Part shown: one piece after another, positions 9,360 through 16,895 of the stretch
Layout of the letters: every line of letters starts with the position of its first letter
Position numbering within the stretch: position 1 is the first letter of the stretch
NCBI GenBank assembly: GCA_040500365.1
Contig: CP148031.1
Span: 2,604,001 to 2,668,000 of the forward strand
Source: Dehalobacter alkaniphilus
GTDB taxonomy: Bacteria > Bacillota > Desulfitobacteriia > Desulfitobacteriales > Syntrophobotulaceae
DNA: 64,000 nt
Direction of reading: 5' to 3'
The notes under the pieces: model-generated
What the model was told of the DNA's origin: nothing
Seen by the model: only the letters and a program-made list of their open reading frames with translations
Database searches by the model: none
Program-made: the position numbers and the translations under genes

Positions 9360-10727
9360 TTAATGCGTCTGTGGCGCTTGAGCAACCGCCGGATACTTGT
9401 ACATCTCCGGCCACTCCAGCCACCATCTATATTTATCGATGCTTTCTGTGCCGTACCCAAACATATCGTCAATTGTTTTCAGCAATTTTGCCGAAGCTTC
9501 ATTTTTACTTCCAATCCAAGTTCCAGCCTGGTGGAACCAGGAATCCTCCTTGGAGTTCCAGGGGCAGACCTTCATGCACCGTCCGCAGGACACTCCGTCT
9601 TCGTTAAGTATCCTGAATTCTGCACATTTTTTCATGTCGCTGTTCCAACGCAGGTATCCGTTATACTCCACAAGATCCGAATCATACGTAATGGATTGGT
9701 TCGGACAGTTTTCAGCGCATTTTTTGCATACTCTGCAGAAATCCTGGAGTCCAAAATCAATCGGTTTGTCGGGTGCCAGCGGCAAATCAGTGGTAACCGC
9801 AGCAACCTTGTGCCGGAACCCCAAGCGGGGATGAATTGAACAGTCACCGGTACGGGAAAGCTCCCCCAACCCCGCTGAAATAACCGCGGGTGGCATGACT
9901 GCGTTATAATTAAACGCATGCTGCGCCCTGGCATTATACCCAAGGCTCCGGATATAGGTAGCTAAAATAACTGCGATGTTCCCGGTTGCATGATAACTCT
10001 TCATAGACATTGCACCGCTGATTCCATCATACCCGGTCGATCCCATCATAGTTAGAAGATTTTGGTCAACCATCACGACGATGACGTAAGGCAAGCGTTC
10101 TGTTACCGGTATGACACATTCTTCTACAGGTTTGGTCATCAAACCAGCCTTATCCGTAAGCTTCTGGGAATAATAAGCATATTCCGGCATCTTGCCGATA
10201 CCGACTTCATCAGCGCGCAAAAAATAGGCGGCATCTTTAATATGCTGGGACATTTGTTCCGGATCAGGGATCTCCAGTTTTTTGGGAGACGGCTTTCCTT
10301 CTACCGCAGCGGGCGGAGCAACAAACATGCCTGCATTGGCTATTGCCGCTCCAAAAGGATGCCTGAAAAAGAAACTCAAAGACGCCGCTTGTGTCTTTTT
10401 ATTAGGAAGCAGCCCCCTGGTAGCCAAATTGAATCCCATATCAGCTTCGCTGAAGTTCTTAACTTTTCCGACAATTTTTGTGGTACCCAACCACTGATCA
10501 TTGCTTTCTACAAAACGTACTGTCGCACTGCCGTAGTCATGTTCGGGATGAAGCTTTGACCATTGTCCCTTCGCTGCAGCAGTATACTTCAGACTTGCTC
10601 CGGCTGCGTTGGCCACTTTGGCTGGAGCTGATATCGCTCCAATCACTCCCATCGCAGAGGCTGCAACGCCGGCTTTGAGAAAATTCCTGCGACTTAGCTG
10701 ATACTTTTTCTCTTGTTCATTAATCAC
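9360..10727 (-). CDS. rdhA: Reductive dehalogenase catalytic subunit, rdhA1
   Basis: About 455 residues. It has a Tat signal (SRRNFLKAG) with a hydrophobic stretch and ANA cleavage region, a central corrinoid-binding domain (GISGAMSMKSYHATGNIAVILATYIR, then AGLGELSRTGDCSIHPRLG), and two Fe-S motifs: C-x2-C-x2-C-x3-CP in FCRVCKKCAENCP and C-x12-C-x2-C-x3-CP ending GRCMKVCPWN. RdhA reductively removes halogen using cob(I)alamin. The GTG start at 10727 matches paralogue rdhA3. A TTG at 10748 overlapping the rdhB1 stop is an alternative. rdhB1 lies directly upstream, so the order is B-A as in cprBA. Substrate unknown. Confidence 0.93.
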   Translation of the reverse strand: MINEQEKKYQLSRRNFLKAGVAASAMGVIGAISAPAKVANAAGASLKYTAAAKGQWSKLHPEHDYGSATVRFVESNDQWLGTTKIVGKVKNFSEADMGFNLATRGLLPNKKTQAASLSFFFRHPFGAAIANAGMFVAPPAAVEGKPSPKKLEIPDPEQMSQHIKDAAYFLRADEVGIGKMPEYAYYSQKLTDKAGLMTKPVEECVIPVTERLPYVIVVMVDQNLLTMMGSTGYDGISGAMSMKSYHATGNIAVILATYIRSLGYNARAQHAFNYNAVMPPAVISAGLGELSRTGDCSIHPRLGFRHKVAAVTTDLPLAPDKPIDFGLQDFCRVCKKCAENCPNQSITYDSDLVEYNGYLRWNSDMKKCAEFRILNEDGVSCGRCMKVCPWNSKEDSWFHQAGTWIGSKNEASAKLLKTIDDMFGYGTESIDKYRWWLEWPEMYKYPAVAQAPQTH

Positions 10728-10744
10728 CGTATTTTCACATCCTA

Positions 10745-11059
10745 TCAAGCTTGTAATTCACCTGTATTCCCCGCTTTTTTCACACCAATGAAGCCCAGCA
10801 GGCGGGCTTGAACAACGGCAAGAACCACAGATATCCCCAGAAACAGGAATATCGCTGTGCTTGTGGCTTTGACATGCCCAACCGATGCGTTAATGTAAAC
10901 AAAGGAAATCCCCATCCAGGTAATCCCATACCAAATAACAAATAGGGCCCAATTTACTACTGTTTTCCACATTTGTTCACGTTTAGCACGAGGTTTAATA
11001 AATAAAATACCCGCTAAGAATAATACACCTGCTAAAAAAATTAAGAATGTACCCATCAT
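10745..11059 (-). CDS. rdhB: Reductive dehalogenase membrane anchor, rdhB1
   Basis: About 104 residues with three hydrophobic helices (FLIFLAGVLFLAGILF, WALFVIWYGITWMGISFVYI, TAIFLFLGISVVLAVV), the size and layout of RdhB anchors. The start is at one of two adjacent ATG codons behind GGGAGGTG. It overlaps or abuts rdhA1, so the two are translationally coupled. It differs from rdhB2 (16286-16600) at only two residues, which points to recent duplication. Confidence 0.9.
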   Translation of the reverse strand: MMGTFLIFLAGVLFLAGILFIKPRAKREQMWKTVVNWALFVIWYGITWMGISFVYINASVGHVKATSTAIFLFLGISVVLAVVQARLLGFIGVKKAGNTGELQA

Positions 11060-11099
11060 TTTCACCTCCCTTTTGATGATTCAGTCATTTTTATGACTA

Positions 11100-11112
11100 T
11101 AGGTACATTGTA
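11100..11112 (-). promoter_or_regulatory. Predicted rdhB1 promoter (-10 region)
   Basis: TACAAT on the minus strand (11112-11107) is a good -10 hexamer. Transcription would start near 11100, which places the palindromic operator at 11133-11150 centred at about -41.5, the class II position used by CRP/FNR activators in place of a strong -35. The same arrangement occurs in front of rdhB2. Confidence 0.5.
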
Positions 11113-11132
11113 TTAAATGATTTTATTGGAAG

Positions 11133-11150
11133 TTTAGTTATATAACTAAA
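11133..11150. promoter_or_regulatory. Perfect 18-bp palindrome, likely CRP/FNR-type operator
   Basis: TTTAGTTATATAACTAAA is a perfect inverted repeat about 74 nt upstream of rdhB1. It differs from the canonical dehalobox TTAAT-N4-ATTAA and instead reads TAGTT-N4-AACTA. A one-base variant occurs at the same distance before rdhB2. The adjacent regulator at 16896-17609 is the natural candidate to bind it. Confidence 0.6.
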
Positions 11151-11250
11151 ACGATACATCTGGAAAAAAATTTTTATCAAAAATATTAGCCAATACCTTA
11201 AAGTATAACTGCTTAAGACTAGTTTATTAGGTTTCCGCATTTTCTTTGTT

Positions 11251-11394
11251 TTAAAAGATTGCCAGCATAAACAAATAGCTGAAAACCATTTCCTGCCCCA
11301 TATCCCAACTCATTCCAATAGCGGGATCTTGGTCTGCAAGTTCCGGGTGCTGTTTAAGTATTTCACTCCAAGAGATCAATAATTTTTCTTCCAT
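11251..11394 (-). CDS. Small 47-residue protein of the methyltransferase module
   Basis: A short frame with a strong ribosome site (GGAGGTGCGCCTTGCA before ATG), starting 18 nt after the stop of the UroD-type methyltransferase gene, so very likely translated as the third gene of that operon. The protein begins MEEKLLISWSEILKQHPE and ends GQEMVFSYLFMLAIF. It has an amphipathic acidic N-terminal half and a hydrophobic tail that could bind a membrane or partner protein. I do not recognise a family. Confidence 0.6.
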   Translation of the reverse strand: MEEKLLISWSEILKQHPELADQDPAIGMSWDMGQEMVFSYLFMLAIF

Positions 11395-11412
11395 TGCAAG
11401 GCGCACCTCCTA

Positions 11413-12582
11413 TTAATAAATACCATACTCCATAACAAATTTATTTACAGCGATAATGTTTTCTGATTTGCCATCCTGTGCTGCAATCAGTTCCCTATCG
11501 GTGGTAAAAATGTATCCGCCGCCGGGGGCCATTATATCCAATATTTCCTTGGCCTTGGCAATACATTCTTGTTCAGTTCCATATTGCAGTAAAGTCGCCG
11601 GGAAAAGTCCAACAATGCACATGGTATCTTTCAAACTTTGCTTAATTTCTTTGAAATTTGCATGTTCAAACCAGCCAAATGATTTCTTCGCCGGCAATTC
11701 TTGAAGATGATCATAATAGCGTGACCAGTCGCCTTCATAGAATCCAAGAACACAGACGTTTTGAGCAGCAAAAAAGTCCATCATCTTTTTAAAGGCCGGC
11801 CAGTAAAACTTGTCAAAATCCGCCAGTTTCATCATGGTTGGCAAATGCATCGGGAGAAAAAGCACTTTGGGGGTTGCTTTCGGCGGCACCATATGAACCT
11901 GTCCCATACCAAACCTCAATATAACAGGCAGTAAGGCTTCAATCGCTTCTAAGACTTCCTCCGGGCGGCGGCGCATGTCCCCGAACATTCCTTTAATACC
12001 ACGGTACATATCCGCAATTAAATCCATCGGGTGAATAAGTAAGCCATCCCCTAAGAGAGGCATTCCCTGTTGAGCAAGCGCACCCGTTATTCCCCCCGAT
12101 TTTGCTCCATAAATGGCAAAGTGCATGGCACCTCTGGCCAAAGCGACGTCTTTCGCGGGAGAAGACTTAGCCAATTCGGCAAATTTTCGTGGTAAAATCT
12201 TTTCAACAATGAATCTTAACGGATCTTTATTAAATTCGGGATATTCGTCTCCACTCATTATCCCGGCTTGTTCGTCACTATACTGGGGAATATTATCTTT
12301 ACTTAAATAGTTAAAACTTTTGCTTCCCAGCGATTGAAGCAGAGCGGCAGGCCTGGTAGACACCATATGAAGCATATCTACCGGAATATCATTGGCTACT
12401 TTCACACTGGCCTTCGCACATTTATCCAGATCGATATCGACTTGGGCCGGCGTGTAACCTGCATAGTAGGCACTCCATGTCCCATAAGTGCCTAACACAG
12501 GAACGCGGTCGGCTTGTTCCAAATTTATTGTCTTGAAAATACGGTTCAAACGTTCTTGATACAGCGCCATTACGTTGCTCAT
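11413..12582 (-). CDS. Uroporphyrinogen decarboxylase-fold corrinoid methyltransferase
   Basis: A 389-residue protein of the UroD/MtaA/CmuA/MtvB superfamily. Visible regions are VPVLGTYGTWSAYYAGY, GGITGALAQQGMP and, in the C-terminal half, VLGFYEGDWSRYYDHLQELP followed by MCIVGLFPATLLQYGT. The His-x-Cys-Gly zinc motif of MtaA-type enzymes is absent (EGDW stands at that place), which resembles the group acting on methoxylated substrates. It lies 3 nt after its cognate corrinoid protein gene. The likely role is methyl transfer to that corrinoid protein. The methyl donor is unknown. True heme-pathway UroD is unlikely in this context. Confidence 0.75.
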   Translation of the reverse strand: MSNVMALYQERLNRIFKTINLEQADRVPVLGTYGTWSAYYAGYTPAQVDIDLDKCAKASVKVANDIPVDMLHMVSTRPAALLQSLGSKSFNYLSKDNIPQYSDEQAGIMSGDEYPEFNKDPLRFIVEKILPRKFAELAKSSPAKDVALARGAMHFAIYGAKSGGITGALAQQGMPLLGDGLLIHPMDLIADMYRGIKGMFGDMRRRPEEVLEAIEALLPVILRFGMGQVHMVPPKATPKVLFLPMHLPTMMKLADFDKFYWPAFKKMMDFFAAQNVCVLGFYEGDWSRYYDHLQELPAKKSFGWFEHANFKEIKQSLKDTMCIVGLFPATLLQYGTEQECIAKAKEILDIMAPGGGYIFTTDRELIAAQDGKSENIIAVNKFVMEYGIY

Positions 12583-12585
12583 GAT

Positions 12586-13224
12586 TTATCCCACCCACCT
12601 TTGACAAATTTTTACGCCTTCGGCAGCGTTTGTTGAAAAACCATCAGCGCCTATACTTTTGCAAACCACTTCATTAACCGGTACGCCGCCGATAATCACC
12701 TTGACTGAATTTCTAAGGCCTGCTTCAGTAAGCGCATCAACCGTTTCTTTCATACTGTCCAGCGCCAAGGTGAGTACGCCGCTTAATCCGACAATATCAG
12801 GGTTAACCTCTTTTACCTTGTCCACGACCTGGTTAACCGGAACATTGATCCCCAGGTCGATCACCTCGAAACCTGCGGCTTCAACCATGGATCTGAAAAT
12901 ATTTTTGCCGATATCATGAAGATCTCCAAAAACTGTGGCCAGGACAATTTTTCCGCCTTTTGCTGAGGATTCTGCACTTAAAGCCGGCTTCAGCTTGTCC
13001 ATTACATTTTGCAACACTTCCCCGGCGAAGACCAAGTCCCCGATAAAGTACTCACCCGAATCATAACGCTCACCCACGAGCGTCATACCTTGCTGACAGG
13101 CTTTAACAACTTCTTGAGCTTCGGCGGCGTTGTCGTCTTTGCTTAGCGCTTCATCAATAGCCTTTTTTAACACGTCTTCGTCCAAATCGGACATCGCTTG
13201 AGTCAGGACTTTCAAATCCACCAC
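12586..13224 (-). CDS. Corrinoid protein (methyltransferase cognate, MtaC/MtvC-like)
   Basis: A 212-residue protein with an N-terminal helical cap (residues 1-85) and a C-terminal cobalamin-binding Rossmann domain. The signature D-x-H-x-x-G is present (FGDLHDIGKNIFRSM), followed by LSGVL and VIIGGVP. The His would be the lower Co ligand. It begins with GTG GTG behind AGGAGGATG. The next gene is the UroD-type methyltransferase. The position between two rdh operons is unusual, because no methyl-H4folate methyltransferase is present here. One lies at 59920-60723. Confidence 0.9.
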   Translation of the reverse strand: MVDLKVLTQAMSDLDEDVLKKAIDEALSKDDNAAEAQEVVKACQQGMTLVGERYDSGEYFIGDLVFAGEVLQNVMDKLKPALSAESSAKGGKIVLATVFGDLHDIGKNIFRSMVEAAGFEVIDLGINVPVNQVVDKVKEVNPDIVGLSGVLTLALDSMKETVDALTEAGLRNSVKVIIGGVPVNEVVCKSIGADGFSTNAAEGVKICQRWVG

Positions 13225-13349
13225 TTTGAATCATCCTCCTTTAAATTCCTCTTTGATACCGGTTGGATCCTACAGTTTTGCCTCGTAATGGTATCTCATA
13301 TATCCATACATGCAAAATATATCAGAACTATTTTTATATTTTTGATAAA

Positions 13350-13385
13350 CTGCTGGCAACAAATATTAAAATTTGTTGCCAGCAG
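13350..13385. terminator. Perfect 15-bp hairpin after rdhA2
   Basis: CTGCTGGCAACAAAT and its exact complement flank a 6-base loop. It lies about 55 nt beyond the rdhA2 stop and upstream of the corrinoid protein gene, so it probably ends the rdhB2-rdhA3-rdhA2 transcript. The T tract is poor, so an RNA-processing or attenuation role is also possible. Confidence 0.55.
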
Positions 13386-13438
13386 CCGCTAATAGTACCT
13401 ATTAACTGACAAATTTCTAACTTCCCGCATCCGGCGAC

Positions 13439-14827
13439 TTAATGTTTAAAGACAGGTCCTGAAAGGTCGGGGGGTGTATACTTATACAATTCGGGCCACT
13501 CCAGCCACCATTTATATTTCTCTATCTGTTCCGTTCCGTACCCGAACATATCGTCAATTGCTTTCAGCAATTTTGAAGAAGATTCGTTTTGACTGCCTAC
13601 CCACGTTCCCGCCTGGTGGAACCAGGAGTCCTCTTTGGAGTTCCATGGGCAAACCTTCATACACCGTCCACAGCCTTGACCATTTTCGTTAATTATTCTA
13701 AGTTGCGTACATGTATCACTATTGAGGTTCCATCGTATATATCCGTTGTACTCGGTCTGATCCGTATCAGTCGAAATTGATTGGGTCGGGCAGTTTTCCG
13801 CACATTTTTTACATACCCTGCAAAACTCCTGGATCCCAAAATCAATTGGTTTATCAGGTGCCAGTGGTAAATCAGTGGTCACAGCAGCTGCTTTATGCCT
13901 GAATCCTAAACGGGGATGAATTGTGCAGTCACCGGCCCGGGACATTTCCCCTAAGCCTGCAGATATGAGAACCGTCGGCATTACTACAGCATAATTGACA
14001 AAATGACTCGCCCGGGCATTATATCCAAGGGCACGGATATAGCTTGCCAAAATGACAGCAATGTTTGCGACCGCATGATAACCCCTTAGTGACTGCGAGC
14101 CGCTAATCCCATCATATCCGGTCGACGCCAGCATGGTTTCCAAGTGTTGGTCAACCATCACGGCGATGACATAGGGCAGCCGTTCTGTTACCGGTTTAAC
14201 ACACTCCGACACCGGTTTGTTCAATAGCCCCGCCGGGTCAACAACCTTCTCAGAATAATATCCGAACTCAGGCATTTTTCCGATAGCGACATCGTCGGCG
14301 CGCAAAAAATAGGCAGTATCTTTAATATGTTGTGACATCTGCTCAGGATCAGGTATCGGTAATTTTTTCGGGGCGGCCGGTCCTTCAACTACAGGGTCTG
14401 GCCCTACTAAAACAACCGTCATCAGCTGTGCCAATGGAAAAGGATGGGTAGGAAGCGCTAAAGACGCCAGCTGTATCCGGGGATCTGGGAGCAACCCCCT
14501 GGTAGCACGATTAAATCCATTATCTGCTTCACTGACATTTTTGATTTTCCCAACTATTTTTGAGGTACCCAGCCACTGATCATTGCTTTCTACATAACGT
14601 ATGCTGGCACTGCCGAGGTCATGTACCGGATGCAATTTGGACCATTGTCCTTTCGCTGCAGCAGTATACCCCAGACTTCCTCCCGCCGCATTTGCCGCCT
14701 TAGAAGGAGTTTTGACCACTCCAACTACGCCCAAGGCTATGGCTGTGGCACCGGCTTTGAGAAAATTCCTGCGGCTTAGCTGGAACTTCCTGTCGTGTTT
14801 ATTAATCACCGTTTTATTCACATCCAA
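13439..14827 (-). CDS. rdhA: Reductive dehalogenase catalytic subunit, rdhA2
   Basis: 462 residues. It has the Tat signal SRRNFLKAG, the corrinoid region GISGSQSLRGYHAVANIAVILASYIR and AGLGEMSRAGDCTIHPRLG, and two intact Fe-S motifs (FCRVCKKCAENCP, and C-x12-C ending GRCMKVCPWN). It is closest to rdhA1 and rdhA3, and the C-terminal region KWWLEWPELYKY is shared. It follows rdhA3 by 28 nt and has no rdhB of its own, so it either shares the RdhB2 anchor or is soluble after export. Substrate unknown. Confidence 0.92.
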   Translation of the reverse strand: MDVNKTVINKHDRKFQLSRRNFLKAGATAIALGVVGVVKTPSKAANAAGGSLGYTAAAKGQWSKLHPVHDLGSASIRYVESNDQWLGTSKIVGKIKNVSEADNGFNRATRGLLPDPRIQLASLALPTHPFPLAQLMTVVLVGPDPVVEGPAAPKKLPIPDPEQMSQHIKDTAYFLRADDVAIGKMPEFGYYSEKVVDPAGLLNKPVSECVKPVTERLPYVIAVMVDQHLETMLASTGYDGISGSQSLRGYHAVANIAVILASYIRALGYNARASHFVNYAVVMPTVLISAGLGEMSRAGDCTIHPRLGFRHKAAAVTTDLPLAPDKPIDFGIQEFCRVCKKCAENCPTQSISTDTDQTEYNGYIRWNLNSDTCTQLRIINENGQGCGRCMKVCPWNSKEDSWFHQAGTWVGSQNESSSKLLKAIDDMFGYGTEQIEKYKWWLEWPELYKYTPPDLSGPVFKH

Positions 14828-14855
14828 TCAGCTTATTGTTTTAACTTTCGGATTG

Positions 14856-16268
14856 TTACGGTTTATTTTTCCCTAATGCTGAAAAAATGGGATCCGGCGG
14901 CAAAGGTTCAGTCAGAATGCTTACAGGTGGAAGCTTATACAGTTCCGGCCATTCCAGCCACCATTTATATTTATCGATGGTTTCTGTTCCATACCCGAAC
15001 ATATCATCAATCGATTTTAATAATTTTGATGATGTTTCACTTTTGCTTCCAATCCAGGTACCAGCTTGATGGAACCAGGATTCCTCTTTGGAATTCCAGG
15101 GACAGACCTTCATGCATCGTCCGCAGCATACCCCGTCCTCATTACTAGCCCGAAATTCGGCACATTTGTTCGTGTCATTGTTCCAACGCAAATAGCCGTT
15201 ATACTGACCCATATCACTATCAATGTTGATAGCTCCGGCAGGACAATTTTCCGCACATTTCTTGCATATGCGGCAGAAGTCGAGTAACCCAAAATCAATT
15301 GGCTTATCCGGTGCAAGCGGCAAATCCGTAGTGACCGCAGCAACTTTATGGCGGAATCCTAACCGGGGGTGAATCGCGCAATCGCCTGTACGGGATAGTT
15401 CTCCCAACCCTGCGGCGATAATAACAGGCGGCATGACACCGTTATAATCCACAGCATAATTAGCCCTGGCGTTATATCCCAGATTCCGGATATATTGGGC
15501 CATAATAGCAGCAATAACCCCTGTCGCATGATAGCCTCTGAAGGACTGGGAGATGCTAATTGCGTCATAACCCGTCGAAGCGAGCATTGTCTCCAAATGC
15601 TGGTCAATCATGACCACGATCGCATACGGCAGGCGTTCGGTAACCGGCCTAACTAATTGTTCCCTGGGAAATTCCACATACTGTCTCCCCGGAAAAGGCG
15701 GATAGATACATTTGGTACTATAATAGGCATACGAGGGCATCCTGCCTATACCTACGTCATCAGCCCGCAAAAAGTAGGCAACATCCTTGATGTGTTGTGA
15801 CATTTGTTCAGGATCAGGGATCTCCATTTTCTTTGGGGCAGGAATACCTTCCAGGAAACCTGCTACCATCCCGGCTCCCATTATAATTGCACCACCAAAA
15901 GGATCCTTCGTATTCATGTTATAAAGCCCCAATTGGCCCCTTTGACTGACTTTTCCCGCGGCAATCTGTTCAAATCCGCCATCGTATTCACTCGGATTTT
16001 TGATTGGGCCTATTATCTTTGAGGTTCCCAACCACTGGTCGTTATGTTCTACAAAATGTATTGTTGCGCTGCCCATGTCATGCACAGGATGCAGTTTGGA
16101 CCACTGTCCCTTTGCCGCAGGCGTATACTTCATGCTCTCGCCAACCGCTCCCGCCACTATGGTAGGTGCTTTCAGGGCCGTCGCTACTCCCAGGGCTGCA
16201 GCTCCGGCACCAGCTTTGAGAAAATCCCTGCGGCCTAACTGAAACTTTTTCTCTTGTTCATTAATCAC
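14856..16268 (-). CDS. rdhA: Reductive dehalogenase catalytic subunit, rdhA3
   Basis: 470 residues starting at GTG behind AGGATGTGAG. The Tat signal is GRRDFLKAG. The corrinoid region has GYDAISISQSFRGYHATGVIAAIM and AGLGELSRTGDCAIHPRLG. Fe-S motifs FCRICKKCAENCP and CCGRCMKVCPWN are intact. An insert around residues 195-210 (YPPFPGRQYVEFP) and a longer Pro-rich tail distinguish it from rdhA1 and rdhA2. It lies 18 nt downstream of rdhB2. Substrate unknown. Confidence 0.93.
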   Translation of the reverse strand: MINEQEKKFQLGRRDFLKAGAGAAALGVATALKAPTIVAGAVGESMKYTPAAKGQWSKLHPVHDMGSATIHFVEHNDQWLGTSKIIGPIKNPSEYDGGFEQIAAGKVSQRGQLGLYNMNTKDPFGGAIIMGAGMVAGFLEGIPAPKKMEIPDPEQMSQHIKDVAYFLRADDVGIGRMPSYAYYSTKCIYPPFPGRQYVEFPREQLVRPVTERLPYAIVVMIDQHLETMLASTGYDAISISQSFRGYHATGVIAAIMAQYIRNLGYNARANYAVDYNGVMPPVIIAAGLGELSRTGDCAIHPRLGFRHKVAAVTTDLPLAPDKPIDFGLLDFCRICKKCAENCPAGAINIDSDMGQYNGYLRWNNDTNKCAEFRASNEDGVCCGRCMKVCPWNSKEESWFHQAGTWIGSKSETSSKLLKSIDDMFGYGTETIDKYKWWLEWPELYKLPPVSILTEPLPPDPIFSALGKNKP

Positions 16269-16285
16269 CGTATTCTCACATCCTA

Positions 16286-16600
16286 TCAGGCTTGTAATTC
16301 ACCTGTATTCCCCGCTTTTTTTACACCAATGAATCCCAGCAGGCGGGCCTGAACAACGGCAAGAACCACAGATATCCCCAGAAACAGAAATATCGCTGTG
16401 CTTGTGGCTTTGACATGTCCAACCGATGCGTTAATGTAGACAAAGGAAATTCCCATCCAGGTAATCCCATACCAGGTAACAAACAAGGCCCAATTTACTA
16501 CTGTTTTCCACATTTGTTCACGTTTCGCACGAGGTTTAATAAATAAAATACCCGCTAAGCATAATACGCCTGCTAAAAAAATTAAGAATGTACCCATCAT
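16286..16600 (-). CDS. rdhB: Reductive dehalogenase membrane anchor, rdhB2
   Basis: A three-helix anchor of about 104 residues. It is identical to rdhB1 except F to C in the first helix and I to T in the second. Its upstream region, with operator and -10, is also conserved. It is the first gene of an operon with rdhA3 and rdhA2. GGGAGGTG precedes two adjacent ATG codons. Confidence 0.9.
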   Translation of the reverse strand: MMGTFLIFLAGVLCLAGILFIKPRAKREQMWKTVVNWALFVTWYGITWMGISFVYINASVGHVKATSTAIFLFLGISVVLAVVQARLLGFIGVKKAGNTGELQA

Positions 16601-16672
16601 TTTCACCTCCCTTTTGTACTTCAGCCATTTTTATGACTATAGGTACATTGTATTTAATAATTTTGAGTGAAG

Positions 16673-16690
16673 TTTAGTTGTATAACTAAA
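16673..16690. promoter_or_regulatory. 18-bp palindrome before rdhB2, likely CRP/FNR operator
   Basis: TTTAGTTGTATAACTAAA matches the perfect palindrome upstream of rdhB1 except for one base. A TACAAT -10 lies at 16652-16647 on the minus strand. The inferred start at about 16640 puts the site at about -41.5. Confidence 0.58.
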
Positions 16691-16742
16691 AACTATACAT
16701 CTACAAAATATTTTCGCTGAACTGTTGACTGGAAAATTCAAT

Positions 16743-16788
16743 AGGCTATGAGAACTGAAAAAAATATATCTTTCAGTTCTCATAGCCT
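16743..16788 (-). terminator. 18-bp perfect hairpin after regulator gene
   Basis: AGGCTATGAGAACTGAAA and its exact complement flank a 10-base loop, between the regulator stop (16896) and the rdhB2 operator. It most likely terminates the regulator transcript before the rdhB2 promoter. No strong T run follows. A related but shorter hairpin (GAGAACTG) lies after the second regulator of this class, at 37906-37934. Confidence 0.5.
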
Positions 16789-16895
16789 GCTAATAGAGAC
16801 ACAGGTAATTTACAATAATACAAAAAAATACTCCATTTCTCTAATGAAATGGAATTCAAAAAATAATCTGTCTGAATAAATTGTTAAACTTAATT

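Noticed and set aside
11413..12582. True heme-pathway uroporphyrinogen decarboxylase (hemE)
   Set aside because: It is adjacent to a corrinoid protein and away from heme genes, and the sequence fits the methyltransferase branch of the superfamily.
16743..16788. Attenuator controlling rdhB2
   Set aside because: The hairpin lies upstream of the predicted rdhB2 promoter, so it more likely ends the regulator message.
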